Assembly: GCF_028009165.1 (NCBI RefSeq)
Contig: NC_079244.1
Location: forward strand, 4,774,001 to 4,838,000
Length of the DNA stretch: 64,000 bases
Source: Akanthomyces muscarius
Taxonomy: Eukaryota; Ascomycota; Sordariomycetes; Hypocreales; Cordycipitaceae
Reading direction: 5' to 3'
Part shown: positions 36,241-47,619 of the stretch, piece by piece
Position numbering within the stretch: position 1 is the stretch's first letter
Layout of the letters: the number at the start of each line of letters is the position of its first letter
Position numbers and translations under genes: made by a program
The notes under the pieces: model-generated
Seen by the model: only the letters and a program-made list of their open reading frames with translations
Told to the model about the DNA's origin: nothing
The model's database searches: none

Positions 36241-39196
36241 TTTTATTTCGATACACGGTAGGCGTTTATTGGTCATGGCACCCTTTGATTTTGGCGTTGG
36301 GGGTACTGGCGCAACCCACAAGAGCAACAGCCTCACGGTACATATTAATGAAGACGACTATTTTTTTTGACGACTGACCGAATCGAAGCGTGACGACCAA
36401 CTCGATTTATTCGACGATACCTGCATATGTGACCGCACCATTTCAGCATATACGTTCTTCCCTGCAACTCCTCCGTGGGTCGAACGTCTATTAGAGATGG
36501 AAGATTGACATCCCGCTCACTCTGTGTAGCTCAGTTGTGCATTGAGTGTTCACTTTTTCTGCTGGGAGACATTTCTTTACTTTTCCTTTTTGCCTTGCTT
36601 CACGTGCTGCCCTGTCTTGGTCGTGAGTCTTTGTTTGTGATGTGACCCTTGTGCTACCGCGGCTCCGCGGAAGTGAGGGTTAGGTAAGCTGCACCGGAAC
36701 TCGTGGCTCGCAGAGCTCTTTGCTGCAGTGGCGTTTGGGTAGCTCTTATAGGGCAGCGGTCTGCCATGCTGCCCACGTCAGCGTATCAGCTCGGACTGAG
36801 AGGGCTGATCGACGCCATGTGTCGTGCGGTAAACGTTATGCAGTCAGAACTATGAGCGGCGGAGCGGCGTGGATGTTGAACCGCCCCTGAGGTTGTGTAA
36901 GCGGCGATTGGATCCTTTGAGTGGATACGTATTACTACGAGAACTGCGGCTTTTACCGTCTTTGCGAGGCTCTCAGCTGCTCGTACAGAAACTCTTGGCT
37001 GTTCGTCCCAATCAGCGTCGAATTCAGTTATTGATGCTCGACCTTTTTTCTACCTGTCCAAGGATTCTGTGTTGATTCTCGCCACTGGCCTGAAATCCAC
37101 CCCCGCGAATTGTCTAGGTCTAAAAAGTGGCTCTCGCATCTTGGACGCTAGAAAGCAGGCTGTAACCAACACAATGCCAGCTTGCCAGTTTGGGTAGCAT
37201 TGTGTCGCAGTAGGCCAGCCCGAGTTCCAGGCTGTCGGACCACCGACCAACTTGTTCCATGCAGCCTAGCCCATTGCGACGTCATGGCGGCTGCCCTGAG
37301 GGGGGATGGGGAACAGGAAAAGAGGTGAGAGGGCAGCCGACGACGGGGGTGGGCTCGGCTCCATCTCAGCACACAATTGCCACCATTGCCACGTACAAGC
37401 ACACCACCAACGCAGATGGGTGTGATTTCCAAGGAGGCGCTAGTTAGCTAGCAGTGCCCAGTCAGCGCCAATTTGCTGTTTTGGTGCTAATTGGTGCCAA
37501 TTGTTGCTCGGCATGGCAAATAGGTCTTGAGGTGCGTCTTGGCTCTCTTTATCCGTCTGCTTGGCCCGTCTGCGTGGCCATTGTCCCACCCCAACTAGCA
37601 AGCTCCCGCCAGCTCCCAATTTCTTGGGCGTGGCCCCGTGGTTACACGGCAAGACGGGCATCGGCTGTGCGTACGGATAGCATGGACTGAGTACTGGTAG
37701 TGTGTCGTGGTGGCGTTGGCCCTCGTGCATTAGCTCCGGTAGTTGGGGCACCACTATACTATGGATCGGCACTCCGTCGCAGAAGGAAAAGAAAAAAGAT
37801 GGTCATTCGAGAAGCAGCGTGGCAGCGTCGTCGGCGAGTTTCCTTTCCATCTTTTCGAGGGGGGGGGGGGGGGGGGGGGGGCAGAACACGGTCTGCGTCA
37901 GCACGCTAAATATTTGCTTGGTATCTGGGGGCCTATACGGAAGTATATAGCTCGGCCTTTGTTAACGCCTCGGAGAACTAGGATATAACACAGCAAGATA
38001 AATGTCTCTGAATTGCAATATAGATCTGAACCCCCGTTGATGTAATAATCGTTCTATGGCCAAGAAAAGCCTCTATCACGCGCACGACCGATTTCTTTCT
38101 TCTTCTTCCAGCCCTCGGAGTCCTCGGACGGCTCACAACAGGATGTCTAGTTGTTCGTGTCGTCGCACAGAACTTTGACAGGAAGCCAAAAGGGTCCGTT
38201 GTTTCACGCTGATAACGAATCAGACCCCGCCAGCTGCGAGACGGTGTTTCCTCATTTGTTCTTTAATTGGTTGTTTTCCCCCCCATGTCCATCGCCTCTT
38301 CTGATTCATGGCCTCGCTTCTTCTTTATTCTTTTTTTATCGGTTTCGGACGAGTCCCGAATGTTTTTTTTTTTTTTTTTGGCTGAACCTGATTGCTCGGC
38401 CCACTCCCCCTACCGGCACTGCATTGATACTAAAAAACACGGCCTTCACCGACATGGGAAACGCGTTGATTTCCACAAGGCGGCCCCTCGAACGAGTCGG
38501 GCCTCGATGAGCTGAGCTGGCCTAGCCCTGGGTCTATTTTCTTGGTATTGGCTTTTCTGTCATGCCTCTGGTTCCCGCCCTGCGTTATGTATGCTGTGCT
38601 GTAGCCGGCCCCCCCCCCTAACCCATGCAATGTCGTAGTGCAGGTGCCGAGTCCGCTGGATGGGGAAGCATGGCAGCCAAGGAACAGCGACGAAAGAGAG
38701 ACAGCAAATTAAGTAAATAAAAATAAAAAATACAGTGTGGCGCATTTTCCAACTACGCTGGCAAACTATACTGCTCTAATTACGTCTTGCCTCCACATCC
38801 CACGCAAATGGGCTCCCAATATTCGGACTGACGATCCTTCTACACGCGCACCCCCTGCCACATGGACTGTGGCACCTTTGTCAGTGCGGCCTGGGCGAGC
38901 GAGCGCCGGCGCTCCCTGAGCCTGAGCCAGGTGTTCTTGCATAATGGTAGTGGCGATTCGGGTAATAAAACAGACTCGCTGTCCGTTTTGTTCGCCGTTT
39001 GATGTGGGGTGGTGAATTATATACAAATAAGACGCGGGTTGGTTTCTCGCCGGCGACTGCATCTGCTCCCTCCTCCTCCTTCCGCCTCTACGCTACTTCG
39101 AACTGACCGCTCCTCATTGCTCACACTGACATCGACCACCTTCTTTGTTCTTTTAAACCTGCAAACACCTCCGAGATTCAATAGGAACCAACCAAC
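36241..39196. other. Gene-free region of 3 kb
   Basis: No supportable exon was found. It contains a 23-G homopolymer (37859-37881), an 18-T run (38362-38379) and, in its last kilobase, pyrimidine-rich sequence just upstream of the methyltransferase gene, which probably includes that gene's promoter and leader. Confidence 0.55.
37859..37881 (+). repeat. Poly-G tract, 23 G
   Basis: An uninterrupted run of 23 G in intergenic DNA, preceded by a CATCTTTTCGA stretch and followed by CAGAACACGG. Confidence 0.95.
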
Positions 39197-40935
39197 ATGA
39201 CTGCGCCCGAAATTGCGCATACGGATGGCGCCAAGCTGTCCGTCCTTCGAGGCTACGACACTTCACATCTCATCGTCGACGAGACATGGGCAAAGCAAAA
39301 CTCGGGCGAAGTCGAGTTTCCAAAGTGAGCATCATCGCCTTCTTTTGCAAACGGCGCACCGATGGCTAACCCCAAATTGTTTGGCCGTTTCAGATCCAAG
39401 GCCATCGCTGCTCGAGATGCCATCGCCGAGTGCGGACGGACATATCACGGTTACAACGCCGGCTGTAGGTGCTCGACACGACGGTTTTTCTCAGGCCTCT
39501 GTATTGACGAGATTTCTCTCTGCCCCAACAGCTTACTATCTACCAAATGATCCTGTAAGTAGCCCTCGGCTGCCCCCCCGTCACCCTTGTTCCTTTTATC
39601 TTGGCTGACAAAATTACTCGCAGGAGGAACACGAACGGCTGGGTACGTCAGACCTGGCGCTGCGGGTCTTTCAGCGTGGCGTTTACTAACGATAAGTTGT
39701 CTCGGTAGATCACCAACACCGCATGGTACGCCTAATCCAACAAGGAAAGCTGGGTCTTGCACCCGTGCAGAACCCCAAAGATGTTGTCGATGTCTGCACC
39801 GGCACCGGCATCTGGGCCACAGAATATGGTGAGTAGTGGCCCTTTTCCCCTTTTCGCCTCGCCATTCCGAGTGGATTTAAAATTATACAATACCTTTGTT
39901 TGGCTCTAGTGTCTTTTTTGTTTCGTCCCATCTTTTTTCTGGGCGTGTTCCAGCGCTGACCATGTAATTTGCGACAGCCACCGAGCATCCCGACTGCACG
40001 GTCCTGGGAAGCGATCTGAGCGCTATCCAACCACGTGAAGGCGTTCCCAACTGCACATTCATCCAGCACGATGTCGAGAAGCAGGACTGGGACTATGGCC
40101 GCAAGTTTGATTATGCTTATTTCCGCTACATGGTGACGTGCTTTGATGACATGCCCGCGGTGCTCCGCAAGGCGCGCGACAACCTGCACGAGGGCGGCTA
40201 CATTGAAATCTTTGACACGCCCATCCAGGCCCTGAGCCTCGACGGCAGCATCGACGGAACGGCGCTCGAGGAATGGGGCGAGGTCGGCCGTGCTGCCGGG
40301 CGCAAGCTCGGCCGCGACATGGCCAAGCCGAGGCAGTACAAGCGCTGGCTCGAAGAGGCCGGCTTCGTCGACGTGGTGGAGACCATCATTCCCGCGCCAG
40401 TGAATGAGTGGTGCAAGGACGAGCGTCAAAAGGAGATTGGCCGCTTCATGTTTCACGACTTCTACGCTCTGGTGGGTGGTCTCAAGAAGCTGGTCCTCGC
40501 CGCGGGCTACACATCGGACGAGGCCGACGACTTTTTGCGTCGTATCCGCAAAACTCTCGAGGACCCCAACGTGCACGCATACTATGAAAAGTGAGTTTTC
40601 CATCTTTTATATTCTGCCTTGTTGCATTGAGTCGTTGGCTGGCGACATGGCCTAGTGTGTCCCACAGCGTCGTTTGCGCTCTAGTCGCAAACTCTGATGA
40701 TGAAGGCAAATGCTAACCGTTTCATCTCTTGTTTAGGTACATCGTCTATGGCCGCAAGCCCCGTGCAGACGAAGTTCCTGTCAAGCTTCCCAAGGAGGAG
40801 GCGGAGAAGGAAAGCACAGAGACCATCAAGGACGAGAAGGCGCTCAGCTTCAGCGGCATGATCATGTCCTCGCTGGTCATGTGCAAAGAGTCTCTGCGCA
40901 TGACACTTAGAAACAGGCTCGGTTTGGAAATTTAA
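39197..40935 (+). CDS. LaeA-like SAM-dependent methyltransferase
   Basis: Seven exons can be traced (39197-39324, 39394-39464, 39532-39554, 39624-39642, 39709-39828, 39978-40590, 40737-40935), two of them only 23 and 19 nt, giving 390 aa with frame kept at every junction. The SAM motif I is VVDVCTGTGIWATEYA (about residue 105), preceded by YYLPNDPEEHERLDHQHRM and followed by VLGSDLSAIQP and FDYAYFRYMVTCFDD. This is the pattern of the large fungal family related to LaeA and to secondary-metabolite methyltransferases. The substrate is unknown, and no polyketide or peptide synthase lies in this window, so a regulatory or stand-alone role is possible. The C terminus is Lys/Glu-rich and ends in a Met-rich helix. 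Confidence 0.88.
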
Positions 40936-41995
40936 TATCGACCAACTTATGAGAAACATGGTGTGATGACGTTTGTATTTTAATTTTTACTTCATCTTCC
41001 GGGGGCTTCCAATATCTTCTGGACGCACGACTTATGCGACGATTTTACAACGACTCTTGCTTTGGAGCCGGAGCGGCAAAGCTATGGAGATACAAATCTT
41101 GACTTTTTATATTTTATAAATCTTCTATTAGTCTTAGTTGGCTCTGAGAGACTTTTACATACTCTATCACTATTGGCTCTTGCGAACTTTACCGGCCAAC
41201 TACCGAAACGGAACTTTCTTTCCACCCCCGCTCCTCAACTACACCTTGTCTCAGGTTCAACACCCCTCTACCAGTGGCAATGGCAGGCTACCATGCAGGC
41301 TGAACCGAATTGGGCTATTGGGCTTGCTCTTTTTGGCGCCTTGCATGCTGTCGGGTCGCAGTTCCCTATGGCCCGCCAGAATTGTGTCTCGGAACACAAC
41401 ACGAACAGAGATGTGCATTGCAACGCCGGCGCGGTGCCTTTCCGGTGGCTGCGCTGCGCTGCGCTGCGCTGCGCTGTGACCGAACTCGGACGGCCCACTT
41501 TGGCCGCACGCGCTGTGGAAGAAGTGGCTGTGCAAGTGCAGAAACAATATATAAGTCATGGAAACATGTTCGGATACGGTGTGTGGTCTGTCCTTGAGAA
41601 GCTTGAGCTCACCTGAGAGCAGGGTTTGAGACAGCCGCCATGGTCGCGGCATGCACGACGAGGTAGGATAGTTGTGCGCTCGAACATGACGTGAAGTATC
41701 CTACTGTGGACAAAAATGAAAATGAGATGAGAGACAGAAATGGAATCAAGTATAAGAAATGACACAACTACCGCGGGTTTGTATGCACGTGTGTGTTTTT
41801 CGCCGAATAATGAGTACAGACGGTGCGCCAAGACTTGTCAGTCTGAACCGCAATGTGTATGTATATATATTCATTCTGTTTTGAAAGTCTATACTAATAT
41901 ATCTCATCAGATTGAGCCTCTTCTAAAACCGAAGTCATGTCTTGAGGATCCACTCAAAGCCCGGCGATTTCATCTTTTCCTCAAGACACCAGGTT
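40936..41995. other. Convergent intergenic region
   Basis: This 1.06-kb spacer separates the ends of two convergent genes. It contains a short GCGCT tandem (41451-41475). A frame at 41062-41616 is open but has chance-like composition. Confidence 0.5.
41451..41475 (+). repeat. GCGCT pentanucleotide tandem, five copies
   Basis: Five exact copies of GCGCT run head to tail in noncoding DNA. Confidence 0.9.
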
Positions 41996-42631
41996 TTACT
42001 GAGCCTCAGTCTCATTAAGCTGTGCGATAATCTCGCTCAGCAGCGCCTTGCTGTTCTCCTCCACTTTGGCCTCTGCCCAGCGCTCCAGGTCCTCATCGCG
42101 GGGCTTGGCCCCCTCGTTGAAGCTTGCCAGCGTCTTGGCGCCGGCAGGCACGTTGACGGTCGTGGGCACGACCTTGAGGCCGACGACGCCCAGCACGGTG
42201 CGGAGGTGCGCCGCGACAGAGGCGCCGCCGCGACCGGCGTACGAGACGACGCCCGCGGGCTTACCGGTCCACTCGTGGAAGAGCGCGTCAATGGCCGTCT
42301 TGAGCCCGGCGGGGATGCTGCCATTGTACTCGGGCGTGAAGAAGACAAAGGCGTCGTAGCCGCGCACGAGGGCCGACCAGCGGCGCGTGTGCTCGTGGGA
42401 GTAGGCGGATGTCGGGTCGGCTTGGGGGCGGCCGGCCGGGTGCATGGGCTCGTCAAAGACGGGGAGCTGGTGCGCCTGCAGGTCGACCGTCTCGAGACGG
42501 ATGTTGGGGTGGGAGGAAGCGACGATGGGGTCGAGGTACGTCTTTTGGATGTAGCTCTGGATGTGAGGCCCCATGCGGGGTGTCCGCGTGCTGCCGATGA
42601 CGAGGGCAATGGTCTTTGCGGCGGCGGGCAT
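41996..42631 (-). CDS. NADPH-dependent FMN reductase, flavodoxin-like
   Basis: An intronless gene of 211 aa. The FMN phosphate loop is IALVIGSTRTPRMG near the N terminus, and FFTPEYNGSIPAGLKTAIDAL is the diagnostic second FMN-binding motif of the NADPH-dependent FMN reductase family; SYAGRGGASVAAHLRTVLG completes the fold. Such enzymes use NAD(P)H to reduce FMN, quinones or azo compounds in the cytosol. The start at 42629-42631 (MPAAAKTIALV) places the first strand at the expected distance. Downstream it converges with the methyltransferase gene; no operon-like link is implied. Confidence 0.92.
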   Translation of the reverse strand: MPAAAKTIALVIGSTRTPRMGPHIQSYIQKTYLDPIVASSHPNIRLETVDLQAHQLPVFDEPMHPAGRPQADPTSAYSHEHTRRWSALVRGYDAFVFFTPEYNGSIPAGLKTAIDALFHEWTGKPAGVVSYAGRGGASVAAHLRTVLGVVGLKVVPTTVNVPAGAKTLASFNEGAKPRDEDLERWAEAKVEENSKALLSEIIAQLNETEAQ

Positions 42632-43075
42632 GGTGGATGATGGTGCGCGGAGGTGCCGCTGGTATGGGGGTTGTGTAAAGGTGAGGCAATTTTGTTATTA
42701 TCGTGAGTTGAGGCGTGGGCTGGTAGGATGGGTAGCGCCGGATGTCTACCTATTTAAGGCCTCTGGGGTTTTGTTAGCGAGCTCCGGCTGCTTGGCGTGG
42801 CTCCACGGCCGTAATCATGACTAGGCATTGGTCATCTGAAATGGTGTGCCGGAATAGAATGATTGCATCGATAATGCAGCTATAGTGTTTTATGTCAGCA
42901 TTCTATCGCATTCTGAACCAAATTCCATATTGACGTTGTAAATGTTCCACGGTGCGTCAGTGGCAGTTGCCGCGGGCACCCACCAAAGCGGGCGCTAGAC
43001 TGGCTGTCGCTGGTGCTGCTTCAAACGCGAAAAACGTGCTTCCAGCAACCGCGAGGGCATCGACTCTCATCCGCC
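42632..43075. promoter_or_regulatory. Divergent promoter region, FMN reductase and Dbr1
   Basis: The 440-nt spacer between diverging start codons probably contains both promoters. No distinct motif was recognised. Confidence 0.5.
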
Positions 43076-44989
43076 ATGGCCTCAACTACGCTAGAATCGA
43101 GCGGAGTGCGGGTGGCCGTAGAGGGATGCGTGAGTAATTGTTTGGCCAGTCAAACCCCCCCGACCCGACGACTAATTGATGCAGGGCCACGGCACGCTCA
43201 ACGCCATCTACGCCGCCGTTGAGCGGTCTTGCAAGGAGCGAAAGTGGGATACTGTCGATCTCCTCATCATTGGCGGAGATTTTCAGGTAAGCAATACATG
43301 GTTCTTCAATCAATGATGGTTTTTGAAACATGACTGGCTAACTGCTGCCAGTCTGTCCGCCACGCGCAAGATCTTGCGGTCATGGCTTGCCCCGTCAAGT
43401 ACCGAGAGCTTGGTGACTTTCCCGACTACTATTCTGGCGTGCGCAAGGCGCCCTATGTCACCATCTTCATCGGCGGAAACCACGAAGCCAGCTCTCATCT
43501 CTGGGAGCTCTTCTACGGCGGCTGGGTCGCGCCCAACATTTACTACATGGGCGCGGCCAACGTCTTGCGGTTCGGCCCCCTGCGCATCGCTGGCATGTCT
43601 GGTATCTGGAAGGGCTTTGACTATAGGAAATCTCATTTTGAACGCCTTCCGTTCAGTGACAGTGACGTGCGGTCATTCTACCACGTGCGAGAAATCGATA
43701 TCCGCAAATTGCTGTTGCTGCGTACGCAGGTCGACATTGGCCTAAGCCACGACTGGCCCAGAGGTATTGAGAAACATGGGGACTCGGAGCGGCTTTTTAA
43801 ACAGAAAAGAGACTTTCGACAAGAGTCAATTGATGGCACACTGGGCAACGTGGCTGCAGAATATGTTCTCGATCGTCTTCGTCCACCGTATTGGTTCTCT
43901 GCCCATCTGCACGTCAAGTTTGCTGCCTTGAAACGCTTCACCGCGCAACCGGAATCCGACTCAAAACACACAGAGCGACCAGATACCGAGGAGCCGGCCT
44001 CAGAAGTTCCTCAAGAGGCCAATCCAGATGAAATCGACTTGGATCTTGACGATGGCGATGATGATGCGCATGATGTACCCCCGCAGGCCAAACAATCGGT
44101 GGGAAACAACCCAAAAGAGGCTAATCCAGACGAGATCGACCTGGATCTCGATGACGACAACGATGCTGGCAATGGCGGGCCCTCTCAGCCTAAAAATGGC
44201 ACGGAGGCGGCTCCTGAAGTGCGGGAAGTCGCCAAGGACGAGCCAATAGAAACAAACAAAGTCTCTGAGGAGTTGTTAGCCCAGTTGCCAGCCTCTTTCG
44301 CAAAACCACCACCACGACCCAAGGGAACCCCTGGTCAACCTGTCCCGCCGGGCATCACGAATACAGAGGTTCGCTTCCTTGCGCTTGACAAATGTCTTCC
44401 TGGCCGACGATTCTTGCAGCTGTGCGAAGTACATCCATTTGACAACAATGAGTCTACCCGCTATCCGGCAAGTGAATTGCCATCTCGCTACAGACTAGGA
44501 TATGACCCAGAATGGCTCGCCATCACTCGAGTGTTCCACCGCGAACTTGTCATTGGCGACCCAGCCTCCCGAGTGTCAGCTGATCTGGGTGAGGCGGAAT
44601 ATATCCCTCTCATCGACCGTGAGAGAGAGTGGGTAGAGGAAAACATTGTCAAGACCGGCAAGCTCGCGATTCCCGAGAACTTTTCTCAAACGGCGCCGCC
44701 ATATGAGCAGGGCACACCCGAAATCGTCCACGATCAGCCAAACGAATATACCAACCCGCAGACGGCAGAATTCTGTCAGCTTCTTGCTCTGGATAATCTG
44801 TGGGATTTTAGTGAGGAGGATAGACAAGAGCGAAAGAGTCGTGGCCCTCCACCTCCTGTCGAGAGGTTCGGCGGAGGGTTCCATGGCGGCGGTCGAGGAC
44901 GTGGTGGTGGACGTGGCAGGGGCGGACGAGGTGGACGAGGAGGCGGACGCGGCGGGGGAAGAGGGCGTGGATCCCGTGGAAGATGGTGA
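43076..44989 (+). CDS. dbr1: RNA lariat debranching enzyme Dbr1
   Basis: Three exons (43076-43129, 43185-43286, 43352-44989) give 597 aa. The protein hydrolyses the 2'-5' bond of intron lariats in the nucleus. The metallophosphoesterase residues are in place: Cys and His in VAVEGCGHG (C18, H20), Asp in LIIGGDFQSVR, Asn-His in IGGNHEAS, His-Asp in GLSHDWPRGI and the two His of WFSAHLHVKF. A Dbr1-type C-terminal domain follows (LALDKCLPGRRFLQ). Between the domains a linker carries the acidic motif EANPDEIDLDLDD twice, and the protein ends in about 40 residues of RGG/GRG repeats, an RNA-binding type of tail. Upstream it diverges from the FMN reductase gene. Confidence 0.95.
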
Positions 44990-45297
44990 TTCAGGATCAC
45001 GGCAGCTATTAAACGTGGCGTGGTGTATTATACTTCTTAAACGCAAACACGCAGCATATTTGCTAACTACTCTGAGCATCATTTCATACCTCTGCCCTAG
45101 ATTTCATGAATTTCTTCATTGCTGTCAACCCTAAACGAGGATACAAGAAAACTCTCTTGAGAAAAGTGTCTATAATTGCAAGCTGTTGACAATCCAACCG
45201 AGGCCAAGCATATCGCCGCGATTGACTCTGACAAGTCTTCCACTTTGGCCGTTTCCAGCCCAGGAAATTGCCAGAAGCATGTACATTTTATTGGCCT
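44990..45297. other. Intergenic region
   Basis: The 300-nt spacer holds the 3' UTR of Dbr1. No gene seen. Confidence 0.5.
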
Positions 45298-45975
45298 TCA
45301 TTCGGTGAGATATTGGACCTCACATATTCGCTGCAGCTCGATCTCAATATATGGACTCTCCGGCTCCGGCAGAGGAGAACCCTCTCCCCACCACGCCTGC
45401 GGCCAGCTGTCACGCATCTCCCTCGTCTGGCACCGGCTTTCCCGCTCAAGCAGCCATGAAGGGTCGAAAACCTCCCAGTACTCCTTGACAGTGTCAAGGC
45501 CTGGGCAACAGATTTTCGGTTGTGTCCATACCACAGACGGTCTCGCCGTCGATATCGACCGTTTCGTTTCGTCGGCAGTCTGGCACGTGTAACCTCGATG
45601 CGATGCCGAAGATCGAGGGATAATTTCTTGGCCCAATCCATGTAATCTGGCGTGATGTCGTCTGATGGGCTATTTAGTTCCTTCATGAGGATGGTGGCCT
45701 TGTATAAGCAATTGAAGAGCCGCCTCTGGCAACAATCTAGATCCGTGGCGGCTGCTCGGATGCCTTTGTTGAGATGGTAGATATACTTTGCGATGCTGTG
45801 GAGTGTTAAAATTTGGCTAGTGAGTGAGAATATAACAAGAACTTTTACGAGAAAAGGCGCTGGCCGGTCCAAGCGCAGGTATAACAGCTTCCGTGATTGT
45901 CAGGGAGTTGGGGGAACTGTGTGGTGGAAAGTGTGCAAAATGGATTTGGTCAAAATCTTTGAGCGCTGTGAGCAT
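45298..45975 (-). pseudogene. Possible relic of a fungal gene, frame-broken
   Basis: Three minus-strand pieces look coding but do not join in one frame. From an ATG at 45973-45975 a piece reads SLTITEAVIPALGPASAFS and ends at a good donor (45848). After a matching acceptor (exon from 45795) comes IAKYIYHLNKGIRAAATDLD with CLYKATILMKELNSP, but in a phase that does not fit the first piece. A third frame downstream gives YWEVFDPSWLLERES and REMRDSWPQAWW. The first two pieces resemble in style the helical N-terminal regions of fungal STAND or HET-associated proteins, but I recognise no firm domain. Either it is a decayed gene or my splicing is wrong. Confidence 0.3.
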
Positions 45976-47619
45976 TATTGGACAATCCGATATGAATAAA
46001 AGCGAAAATCTTACTCTTTCACCACACGGGAATCGCCCTTTTAATTTGAAGCGTGCGTTGTTGACCAGGCTTTTCGCCCAACAACGACCTCCGAGCTCAG
46101 CCTGACTGACCAGAGCCAAATACGTCTCGCAACCAGATGGAATTCAGAAAGATATATATCTTAGTCAAAAGGCGGAAGTGGCTGACACGTCAATCGTCAG
46201 GAGGCCGACAGGGAGATGGGTAGCACAACGGAAACCCAGACAGGGAGTTGGCGCCGCCGCCCTTCAGATGAGCAAAGCCACATAGGTCTTTTTCCCAGCT
46301 GAGCTCTGATGCTGCTCATACATTGTGGGAGAAGAACGACCGATACTTCAGCCCTACTGAAGTCCATTGAGATGGGTAGTACAATGCGAAGCTAGGCATG
46401 AGAGAGGAAGACGCTGTTGCCAAGCCGGCGGTTTGGGTGGACGGCGATGCGAGCAGAATGCCCACTATAGGTTTCAATAATGAGCAGACTACTCTTCTAT
46501 ACTTTTAATTACGCTTGTGGGGATCTATGAGGTTCTACGAGCTTGTGTTGCGGAAATGTCATTTCGTGATTGCTCGGCAACATGATCCTATAGTCGTGAT
46601 AGGAAAATGGTCCCAACGTCACTTCTAGGCTGATTCTGTATATTTAGATTCATTACCTCTTGGCTTTGGCTTTATATATGTCTCACTGACGTTGAGTTGA
46701 AGCTAGCTCGAGAAAAAAAGTCTATGACAGGTTTTCTGAAGTCAGGCCGGCTCGAAGCCGTTCGAGATCATTTACAGTAGCGTGGTATTGAACGTGCCAA
46801 ATTGTGCAAGTCAATTTGCGGCAAAACGTCCAAGTTGGAGTGTGGTTGTATGGTCGATAGCGGCCGTACTAATCGACCTGGCGGAAATGCAGCCGTCCCA
46901 TCTACACGAAACCGTGGCGTGGGTGGCGAGTCCAAGAAGATGGTCGCATGGACACTTCTCTGGTGAAGCTTGGCGAGATGGTGATCGGCTCCGCCTCCTC
47001 GCGCTGCAAGGCTACGGAGATGTACAATGAAATGGCTTTGCTGCGGCGTCCAATTAAATCAGCTATAGATTCCGCAATAATTTCCGAACCTGTGACTATG
47101 GCAAAGCGACAGAGGCAGGGGCCCGACACGTAACTGAGGCTCGGTTACGTCTGTGCTGGCAAGTCTCGAGGTAACCCCAACGGGTAACATGACACGGTAT
47201 AACTAGAGGGTGCATTTAAAGCTGCGAAAACCGCCAGGATGTACACCAGCTGCTGCCTGGACGCGAGAAGAGGCCGCCGAGGAGAAGACCAGCGCCAGCC
47301 TTGGGCCTGACGAGCGTCTCTGTCGGGCTGGTGCTATCCGGTGGCAGCAGACTCGTATGGAGCCAAACCGTCAGAGGACAATTGATTTCTTGAGTAACTG
47401 TGATATGTCGTCTGATGAGACGTTTTTTTCGTACCTTCAAGAGGCGGCCTGCATTAGGCCCGGCGCGTAACGCCAGAGCCCGCACTGCCCGCATAAGGGC
47501 GGGTGGCAGCCGTGCCCGACAATGCCGATGGTGCCCAAGACAAAATTAGCACAGAGAGGAAACGGGAAAAAATATTGGAACAGCGTTATATAATTGGTCC
47601 GATGACCTATCTGGCCTAT
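45976..47619. other. Gene-free region of 1.6 kb
   Basis: Only short chance-like frames were seen. The composition is more AT-rich and less regular than around the conserved genes. Confidence 0.45.

Noticed and set aside
41062..41616. 184-residue plus-strand frame
   Set aside because: Crosses the GCGCT tandem, has chance-like composition and lies in the 3' spacer between convergent genes.
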